In this document: piece by piece, positions 1 through 5,747 of the stretch
Layout: each line of letters opens with the position of its first letter
How positions within the stretch are numbered: position 1 is the stretch's first letter
Assembly (NCBI GenBank): GCA_947176615.1
Contig: CAMWRO010000124.1
Span: 1-8,111, forward strand
DNA from: an uncultured Porphyromonadaceae bacterium
GTDB lineage: Bacteria; Bacteroidota; Bacteroidia; Bacteroidales; Muribaculaceae
Direction: 5' to 3'
DNA: 8,111 bases
Translations under genes and position numbers: made by a program
The notes under the pieces: generated by a model
Told to the model about the DNA's origin: nothing
What the model saw: only the letters and a program-made list of their open reading frames with translations
The model's database searches: none

Positions 1-67
1 TCCGACTCGCGTAAACGGGCTTTGGATTCACATTTGTTTTTAAACAACCTCTAATTCTTATGTTAGA
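1..67. other. Short intergenic edge without a gene
   Basis: This stretch follows the stop codon of the regulator gene and runs to the window edge. No coding region or clear hairpin terminator is visible. Its one notable element is a copy of a 16-base repeat at 35-50. On the minus strand it could be the upstream region of a further gene lying beyond the window, but that cannot be seen. Confidence 0.6.
35..50 (-). repeat. 16-base repeat, copy 1, with inner palindrome
   Basis: The + strand reads TGTTTTTAAACAACCT, identical to 1849-1864 and in the same orientation. After one differing base, both copies continue with TAA. The first twelve bases form an inverted repeat (TGTTT, two bases, AAACA), which suits a dimeric DNA-binding protein. 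This copy lies 17 bases beyond the stop codon of the regulator gene. The function is unknown; operator, promoter part or genome-wide interspersed motif are all possible. Confidence 0.6.
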
Positions 68-1759
68 TTATGTTGTTGAGTGACTCGAATTCCGTCCATG
101 CCTTGACCGGCCAATTTTCAAAACTTCCGCTTCCAGCTTGTTGCGGTCTCCTAATGATTTATTTCTGACCTTCGTCCTGTAGTTATATATTGTGGTCAAT
201 GAATACCTGAGAAACTTTGCGATGCTGTCGCTGTCAGATATACCAAGCCTGATGAGGGCAAATATTCGCAATTCCGTATTAAGAGAGCCTTCCTTTTTGG
301 GAATAATAGCTTCCTCCGGCAACAGAAGTTTGTTGAAATCTTCTACAAAGGATGGGAAAAGGCTCAGAAATGTCTTGTCAAATTGCTCATAAAACAATTT
401 AAGCTCGTCATCAATCAGCGATGTCGATTTCGCAAAATTTTTAAGGTCATCGATTTTATTTGAATTCAATAATTTCCCAATCGACTTGCGATAAGTATCG
501 AGTTTGTCAATATAAACAAGGCACTGGTCCATATATCTGCCGATATACACCTCTTTCAACTCAGATATTTCAGCAATGGCATTATTGGCCTCGCTTAGAC
601 TGTCATTTGACGTTTTAAGCTGCTCGGTAACTCTATTGAGTTGATTATAGGCATCTTCGATTTCCTTGCGCGCTTTGGTGATTCTTTGCATTTGTTTTCG
701 CATATAGACCAGCAACGCGAATAGGACGAGAGACAATACGGTTATGATGAATATCGTTCTTTCGAGTATATCTTTTTGTTTTTCAACCGTATTGACATAA
801 ATCCCGTTTATCATGGGATAAGAGTCATTGAGTTCAACGATACGTTGGCGCGCATTGCATTTTGTCGCATCGTCCACTGCGATCGTCATGAAATCATAGG
901 CTCGATTTAGATCACCTTCCTCATATAACAGTAGGGCCAGTTGCCTGAGAGACATATATTCTCTTACTGAGGATTTCAAGTCAGATATGGATGATATAAT
1001 CAGCTGCTCTTTCTGCTTGCCTCTGTTGCCAAGTCTTGCATAAGCGTCAGAAAGTGTCCAAGCGCAAATGGCTCTTTCATGCTCTGATAAATCATTATTT
1101 CTCATGAACGTGTTCAATACATCGACAGCAGCCTGCGGGTTGCCATTGACATTGAAACAATCAGCCTTTGTGATGCTGTGTGCCAATGAATTGGTTTCAT
1201 TAGCTGCCATTATGGAGTCCCGAAATATTTTTGTGAGATTGCTGTACCGCTGCTTTTCTGGTCCGAAAGCGGCAAAATCAGCCAGACGCCCATATACCGT
1301 GCGCTTTATGTGAAAATAATATGGATGCAAATATTGCGGTAATTCTTCTAATTTTATCGAATCAATCAGTTCGAGTGTTTCGTGATACATGCCGGTGGCA
1401 CTGAGAATATTCGCACGGTGCATCCGCGCATGTGCTATCAATACCGGATTTGCGATTCTACGCGCTATTATTTCTTGGCGCAGACTTATGCTGTAAGCTG
1501 AATCGGCATTGAACGAATGATACTCATCATATAGATTGGTCAGCGCGTCAAAACGGGCCCGGTCAGTCGTTGCGTTATTCAATATTTCAGTCAACTCTGT
1601 CAGACGGGCTTCTTTTTTCTCCAAGTATATCAGTCGGTTGGCTATAACCTCATCCAATTGGTTCATGAGAGAATCAATTGTCGTTTTTTCAGATGCCGAT
1701 AATATATTGAAGCAGAAAAAACAGAATGATAATATCAGAAACTTCAACCGAGCTGTCAT
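68..1759 (-). CDS. DUF6377-type membrane-anchored HTH regulator
   Basis: This 563-residue protein has the layout of DUF6377 proteins, which are frequently found beside Bacteroidales PULs. Residues 1-22 look like a Sec signal peptide (hydrophobic LILSFCFFCFNIL, then SAS). Residues of about 25-330 are helix-rich and resemble degenerate tetratricopeptide repeats, presumably periplasmic. A single membrane segment spans about 334-353 and is followed by the basic MRKQMQR. Residues of about 356-402 form a likely coiled coil (heptad-like, rich in E, K, N, Q). The C-terminal part (about 495-535) carries a LuxR-like helix-turn-helix, with FALIRLGI, SIAKFL and TTIYNYRTKVRNK. No histidine kinase, receiver or anti-sigma domain is recognisable. 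The start is supported by the signal peptide. The gene is on the same strand as the PUL but 190 bases beyond the GH43 gene and past a terminator-like hairpin, so it is probably a separate unit. Its GC content is visibly lower than that of the PUL genes. Control of the neighbouring PUL is inferred from position only. Confidence 0.85.
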   Translation of the reverse strand: MTARLKFLILSFCFFCFNILSASEKTTIDSLMNQLDEVIANRLIYLEKKEARLTELTEILNNATTDRARFDALTNLYDEYHSFNADSAYSISLRQEIIARRIANPVLIAHARMHRANILSATGMYHETLELIDSIKLEELPQYLHPYYFHIKRTVYGRLADFAAFGPEKQRYSNLTKIFRDSIMAANETNSLAHSITKADCFNVNGNPQAAVDVLNTFMRNNDLSEHERAICAWTLSDAYARLGNRGKQKEQLIISSISDLKSSVREYMSLRQLALLLYEEGDLNRAYDFMTIAVDDATKCNARQRIVELNDSYPMINGIYVNTVEKQKDILERTIFIITVLSLVLFALLVYMRKQMQRITKARKEIEDAYNQLNRVTEQLKTSNDSLSEANNAIAEISELKEVYIGRYMDQCLVYIDKLDTYRKSIGKLLNSNKIDDLKNFAKSTSLIDDELKLFYEQFDKTFLSLFPSFVEDFNKLLLPEEAIIPKKEGSLNTELRIFALIRLGISDSDSIAKFLRYSLTTIYNYRTKVRNKSLGDRNKLEAEVLKIGRSRHGRNSSHSTT

Positions 1760-1766
1760 TTCAGCG

Positions 1767-1814
1767 CAAATTTACTGAAAATTCACAAATAAAAAAAGGT
1801 TAAATGCAAAAATA
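1767..1814 (-). promoter_or_regulatory. Candidate promoter region of the regulator gene
   Basis: Two minus-strand sequences fit the Bacteroidetes -7 consensus TAnnTTTG exactly: TAAATTTG at 1774-1767 and TATTTTTG at 1814-1807. The first would start transcription only a few bases before the ATG at 1759, giving an almost leaderless message. The second would give a leader of about 40 bases. Neither has a convincing TTG -33 element 19-21 bases upstream. In an AT-rich spacer such matches can arise by chance. Confidence 0.35.
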
Positions 1815-1848
1815 AAGTTCCTAATCAATGTTAAATCGGTTGGGGGCA

Positions 1849-1864
1849 TGTTTTTAAACAACCT
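1849..1864 (-). repeat. 16-base repeat, copy 2, upstream of the regulator
   Basis: This is an exact second copy of TGTTTTTAAACAACCT (first copy at 35-50), again with the TGTTT-TT-AAACA palindrome. It lies about 90 bases upstream of the regulator start codon and just past the terminator-like hairpin of the GH43 gene. That position suits an operator or upstream promoter element for the regulator gene. The two copies bracket the regulator gene, one on each side. Confidence 0.6.
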
Positions 1865-1874
1865 ATAAAATTTA

Positions 1875-1907
1875 GCCGGGGGTCGGGAATGATTCCCGGC
1901 CCCCGGC
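1875..1907 (-). terminator. Strong hairpin after the GH43 gene
   Basis: The arms 1875-1890 and 1892-1907 are reverse complements over 16 positions with one exception (1883 against 1899). The uninterrupted arm ends are GC-rich. In the minus-strand RNA the hairpin starts 42 bases after the GH43 stop codon and is followed by UAAAUUUUAU rather than a clean U tract. It most likely ends, or protects the 3' end of, the susC-susD-GH43 message. The single exception is an A-C mismatch in minus-strand RNA but a G-U pair in plus-strand RNA. Confidence 0.7.
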
Positions 1908-1949
1908 CGCTGGCGCTTATCAATTGACGTTGATTAAGACTTCACTTTT

Positions 1950-3866
1950 TTACATTTTTTTGCCCCAGTAGGTAGTCTTGCCGCTGTAGCCGGCGCAGAC
2001 GATTGTGGCGTGGCGGTCGTCTGACTCCCAGTCACATTCGCGGGCGATGTAGAGGTCGTTGCCGTCGATGGTCAGAATCTTGGCGTTGGCGTCATATTTC
2101 CAAGCCTTGTCTTTCCACATGCCGTCGATAACCTTGTTGTCTTTACCGAGGACGATGGTCGAGGAGGCTTTCTGTGCGGCATACTGGTAGGAGAGGTCGA
2201 TGATTTCCCATGTACCGATGATTTCTTCGTCGGTCACAGGCACCTGAGGAACGTTGCCGTAGCGCTCGGGCATCACGAGAGGCCATCCGTCTTTGGTCCA
2301 CAGAATCGAGCGGACGTGGCCCATCATGAGGGCGTTGCTTGCGTCGTTGCCTTCCCAGCCGGCGGGGAAGCGGCCCTGAGATGCGTAGAACCAGTTGTCG
2401 TTGCCGTCGTCAAAGACTGCGCAGTGGGAGATGCCTACCCATCCGTGGTCATCACCGAAGCGATAGGGGTGTGTCACGACGGGGAAAGCGTCGCCGCCGG
2501 CGGTGACGTTGGTGCCGTCAATGCCCGTGTAGGGGCCGGTGATGTTCTTGGAGCGCACGACGCGGGTGTTGTAGGCCACGTCGAGAGCGTCGTAGGCGAG
2601 GAACATGTAGTAATAGCCGTCGCGATAGATGATTTCGGGGCCTTCGGATGCCTGCCAGCGGTTTCCGGCCTGACGGGTGGCGATGAGGGTGCCGTAGGCG
2701 GGGTTGTTGTCCCACGGGTTGCCGAGGTTTTCGGGTTTGCCGGTGGCGGGGTCAACCTTTACAGCGGCGATACCGCTGTGCCATGAGCCGTAGATGAGCC
2801 AGTGTTCGCCGCCGTCGGTGATGATATAGGTGGGGTCGATGGCGTTGAAACGGTAGAGAGCGTTGGCCCAGTCGTTGGTAGTGCCGAGAGCGTCCTTGCC
2901 CTTGTCGGTGGAGCTGGTGATGACATATCCTTTGTCGACCCAAGCGTCATTGTTGGCGGGGTTGTCGTTTTCCATCAGGCCGATGAAAGCGCGTTCTCCC
3001 CAAGTGCCGTCGCCGCCGATGAGGCCGGGGCAGACGATGGAGTAGTACATGCGGTAGGTCGAGCCGGCTTTGCGGACAACGGGCGCCCAGTAGCCGAAGT
3101 CGTCAGCGGCGGGGTTGACGGCGGGGAGCCCCTGAGCCTCACGGATTTCGTTGAGCTTGGGGATGACCCACTCGGGGAGGGTAGGCATGGTGCCGCCGAG
3201 GTATTCCCAGTTCACGAGGTCTTTGGAGCGACGTCCGTGGAAGTGTCCGCCGGCTGTGTGGGCGTTGCCATAGGAGGCATCGGTCTGATACATGTAGTAG
3301 TAACCGTCATCGGCTTTTACAACCGAGGGGTCATGGACATTGGCGAGATTCCACTTGTCGCGCTGGTCCCATCCGGCAAACGATGAGTAGTCATCGCGGA
3401 ATTCGGGGCCTTCGTAGGCGGCGAGCTGCTCGTCGAGGGTGCCTACTTCGGTTTTGATTACAAAGTCGGGAGAGTAGACAACGGAGCCTTTATATTGAGA
3501 GACAAAGGCGCGGACATGATACTCGACATTGGGTCGGAGCGAAGGGATTGTAGCGGTGATATAGCCGTCGCGGAGGGTGCCGCCGAAAGCCATGCCGTCA
3601 GTGACCTCGGCATCATAGACTTTGCCGTAGATAGTGGGGTTTTCGGTCGTGCCGACGCAATAACCGGCGCGAGTCCAGTGGGCATCATCTTTGATGTGGA
3701 ATGGAGTAGAAAGTGAGAGGTAGGTGGCACCAGTCTCTACAGCCTCGGGGGTGTCGAGGGCCACTACGTTGCCGTCGGCATACACCACGTCGTCATCGTC
3801 GTTGCAGGCGGTAAAGGCGCATGAGGCCGCAACGAGGGTGCTGAGAAAGAATATTTTAGCTTTCAT
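1950..3866 (-). CDS. GH43 lipoprotein, probable endo-alpha-1,5-L-arabinanase
   Basis: This 638-residue protein probably hydrolyses alpha-1,5-linked arabinan at the cell surface. The signal peptide ends in a lipobox (FTAC, Cys21), followed by NDDDD, an acidic stretch typical of surface-export signals in Bacteroidetes lipoproteins. Residues of about 35-140 resemble a fibronectin-III or similar beta-sandwich module. The GH43 five-bladed propeller covers about 170-535. Its three acidic residues can be placed: base Asp179 in VHDPS, pKa-modulating Asp344 in NAIDP and acid Glu408 in SEGPE. His481 in ISHCAVF fits the metal-associated histidine of endo-arabinanases, and YGSWHSGI resembles their SFWSGI motif. 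Residues of about 543-638 (from EEIIGTWEI) resemble the small C-terminal beta domain of these enzymes. The gene follows susD by 77 bases and ends just before a strong hairpin, so it is probably the last gene of the operon. The GH43 assignment is firm; the arabinan specificity is inferred, and other arabinose- or xylose-containing substrates remain possible. Confidence 0.9.
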   Translation of the reverse strand: MKAKIFFLSTLVAASCAFTACNDDDDVVYADGNVVALDTPEAVETGATYLSLSTPFHIKDDAHWTRAGYCVGTTENPTIYGKVYDAEVTDGMAFGGTLRDGYITATIPSLRPNVEYHVRAFVSQYKGSVVYSPDFVIKTEVGTLDEQLAAYEGPEFRDDYSSFAGWDQRDKWNLANVHDPSVVKADDGYYYMYQTDASYGNAHTAGGHFHGRRSKDLVNWEYLGGTMPTLPEWVIPKLNEIREAQGLPAVNPAADDFGYWAPVVRKAGSTYRMYYSIVCPGLIGGDGTWGERAFIGLMENDNPANNDAWVDKGYVITSSTDKGKDALGTTNDWANALYRFNAIDPTYIITDGGEHWLIYGSWHSGIAAVKVDPATGKPENLGNPWDNNPAYGTLIATRQAGNRWQASEGPEIIYRDGYYYMFLAYDALDVAYNTRVVRSKNITGPYTGIDGTNVTAGGDAFPVVTHPYRFGDDHGWVGISHCAVFDDGNDNWFYASQGRFPAGWEGNDASNALMMGHVRSILWTKDGWPLVMPERYGNVPQVPVTDEEIIGTWEIIDLSYQYAAQKASSTIVLGKDNKVIDGMWKDKAWKYDANAKILTIDGNDLYIARECDWESDDRHATIVCAGYSGKTTYWGKKM

Positions 3867-3890
3867 AAATTTATTGACATTGTTGGTTGG

Positions 3891-3933
3891 AAGTCGCGGG
3901 TCTCGGGAGAGGGCCCCTGAGGCCCGGCGACTT
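3891..3933 (-). promoter_or_regulatory. GC-rich hairpin between susD and the GH43 gene
   Basis: The outer arms AAGTCGC (3891-3897) and GCGACTT (3927-3933) pair over seven bases. The stem can be extended by GGG/CCC after a one-base bulge, or a smaller inner stem (GGGCC with GGCCC) can form instead. In minus-strand RNA it starts ten bases after the susD stop codon and is not followed by a U tract. It is better explained as an RNA-stabilising or partially terminating element inside the operon than as a full terminator. Confidence 0.5.
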
Positions 3934-3943
3934 GATAACGAAA

Positions 3944-5734
3944 TTACATTTCCCAGCCTTTGGTCTGAGTGTAGCCGGTCTTGCGGATTTCAGAAAGAGG
4001 AATAGGCACGAAGTAGTTCTTGGGGGCGTTGAACGTGAAGTAGGGGTATTTCTCGTTCACGCCGTAGTTGAACGTGATGCCTGTGTTCTCGCGGATTGAA
4101 ACGCCGTAGATTGTACGGAGCTGGCGGTATCGGGGAAGATTCTGTTCGGCGTCACGGCTCTGGTTTTGCGGCTGGCTGAACAGCATCCAGCGGCGCACGT
4201 CGAAGTAACGGTGGTCTTCAAAGCAAAGCTCGATGCGACGCTCGTTCTGGATGCGCTCGCGGAGCTGTTCCTTGCTCATGCCGGAATACTCGGGCATGCC
4301 GACGCGGGCGCGCACCTGATTGACATACTGGTAAGCATCGTTGGTCTTGCCGGCCTCGTTGAGCGCTTCGGCTGCATTGAGAAGAATCTCGGCATAGCGG
4401 AAGATGGGGCAAGCCTTGTCGGTTCCGCTGACGGTGCCATCCCAAGGAATATTGGTGGTGTATTTCTTGAGGTAGTAGCCGGTACAGGTTCCGCCGTTGG
4501 AGCGGGCATAGTCGGGACCTACCTCGCCGTCGTCGTTGTTGACGTTGACGGGACGCTGCTCGTCGCCCACGCCCCAGATGGTGCCGTGGTGGATGATTGT
4601 CTGTTCAAGACGCGGGTCACGGTTGGCATAGGGGTTTTGCTCGTCATAGCCGCTGTCATTGTGGTCGATGGGGAGACCTGCGATTGTCTCGTAGGCATCC
4701 ACGAGGTTCTGCGACGGGTTCATGTAGCCGGTGGCCGAGCGGCGGCCTGTGAATCCGCAGGGGGAGTTGAACTCCTCGATGGGAGTCTGTCCGCGCCACA
4801 CCGAGCGGGAGAGTATGTACTCGTTGTTGTGGACAGGATTGGTGATAAAGCAGTCATAGTAGTTCTCTTTGGGGTCGTTGCCGGGAGCGGTGTGGAGTCG
4901 GTAGGGATTCCAGCACTTGCTGTTGGCCGAGATGAAGTCGAGAGCTGCCTGTGCGGCATTGTTCCAGCGCTCGGTGTCGCCCGACTCGTTGTGGAGAGGG
5001 GATGCCATGTAGAGGAGAGCGCGGGCCTTGAGGGCATAGGCGGCAGCACCGTTGATGCGTCCCCAGTTTTCCTCCTCGTTGGTGTAACGGAAGGGGAGGT
5101 CGTTCTTGTATTTGTCACACTCGTCGGCAATCCACTGCAGCACGTCCTCGGCCTTGGAGCGGGGAGGGAGCGGCATGGAGGGAGTCAGCACGATGGGTTT
5201 GCCCTCCTCGTCATCACCGATGATGGGGACGTCGCCAAACCATTGCACCATCTCCATGTGGAGGATTGCGCGGAGCACGCGTGCCTCGGCGATAAAGCGG
5301 TCATAGAGGCGGTTGTCGTCACCGGTGCGCTCGGCGTTGCCGACCACCGAGGGGCGGGCGTTGAGGATGAACTGGTTGCAGGCACGGATACCGGCTGTGC
5401 GGGTGTTCCAGTAGTTGTTGGCATACCAGTGGTTGCTTGCGTCATAGGCATCGTCCATCACCGAGTGGGTGTAGCCGCGCCAGTAGCACACTGCGTTGTC
5501 GGTCATACAGTCCTTGTTGAGGCGCGAGTTGGCATCGCTGTAATCGGCAAACGCGTCGGGGAGATATGTGTAGCAGTTGGCAAGGAAGCCACGGGTCATG
5601 TCATAGTCGCCGAAGACCACGTCGCCCTGCAAGGTGAGGTCGACCTCCTTGTCGAGATAGGAGTCGCTGCAGGAGACGAGCGACGCGGCACCGAGAATGG
5701 CGGCTGACAGTATTATTGATTTATTGAATTTCAT
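3944..5734 (-). CDS. susD: SusD/RagB-like glycan-binding outer-membrane lipoprotein
   Basis: This 596-residue protein is the surface lipoprotein that closes over its partner SusC channel and binds oligosaccharides for import. The signal peptide ends in LVSC (Cys22), followed by SDSYLDKEVD, the usual start of a mature SusD protein. The N-terminal half contains the helical SusD-like region (about 25-240), with the family pattern IAEARVLRAILHMEMVQWFGDVP. The C-terminal half (about 300-596) has the RagB/SusD signature ERRIELCFEDHRYFDVRRW near 498-516, and the protein ends with FVPIPLSEIRKTGYTQTKGW. The length is slightly above the usual 500-580 residues. The ATG at 5734 is supported by the signal peptide and by the 13-base spacing from susC; there is no Shine-Dalgarno sequence, as is normal in this phylum. 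It appears intact. The particular glycan cannot be read from the sequence; arabinan is suggested only by the GH43 neighbour. The symbol names the family and does not imply starch binding. Confidence 0.95.
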   Translation of the reverse strand: MKFNKSIILSAAILGAASLVSCSDSYLDKEVDLTLQGDVVFGDYDMTRGFLANCYTYLPDAFADYSDANSRLNKDCMTDNAVCYWRGYTHSVMDDAYDASNHWYANNYWNTRTAGIRACNQFILNARPSVVGNAERTGDDNRLYDRFIAEARVLRAILHMEMVQWFGDVPIIGDDEEGKPIVLTPSMPLPPRSKAEDVLQWIADECDKYKNDLPFRYTNEEENWGRINGAAAYALKARALLYMASPLHNESGDTERWNNAAQAALDFISANSKCWNPYRLHTAPGNDPKENYYDCFITNPVHNNEYILSRSVWRGQTPIEEFNSPCGFTGRRSATGYMNPSQNLVDAYETIAGLPIDHNDSGYDEQNPYANRDPRLEQTIIHHGTIWGVGDEQRPVNVNNDDGEVGPDYARSNGGTCTGYYLKKYTTNIPWDGTVSGTDKACPIFRYAEILLNAAEALNEAGKTNDAYQYVNQVRARVGMPEYSGMSKEQLRERIQNERRIELCFEDHRYFDVRRWMLFSQPQNQSRDAEQNLPRYRQLRTIYGVSIRENTGITFNYGVNEKYPYFTFNAPKNYFVPIPLSEIRKTGYTQTKGWEM

Positions 5735-5747
5735 GATTCAGACAGTT

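Noticed and set aside
1919..1934. Small inverted repeat ATCAA/TTGAT after the GH43 stop
   Set aside because: A five-base AT-rich stem is too weak to interpret, and the much stronger hairpin at 1875-1907 explains the end of the unit.
2316..3386. Plus-strand open frames of 156 and 194 codons opposite the GH43 gene
   Set aside because: They are antisense to the catalytic domain, rich in V, G and A, and show no recognisable motif. They are shadows of the GH43 coding frame.
4166..5707. Long open frame of 513 codons on the plus strand, opposite susD
   Set aside because: It lies wholly antisense to an intact, well-recognised susD. Its product is a low-complexity run of V, G, A and D without domain features, as expected for the complement of GC-rich codons. 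No plus-strand promoter is apparent.
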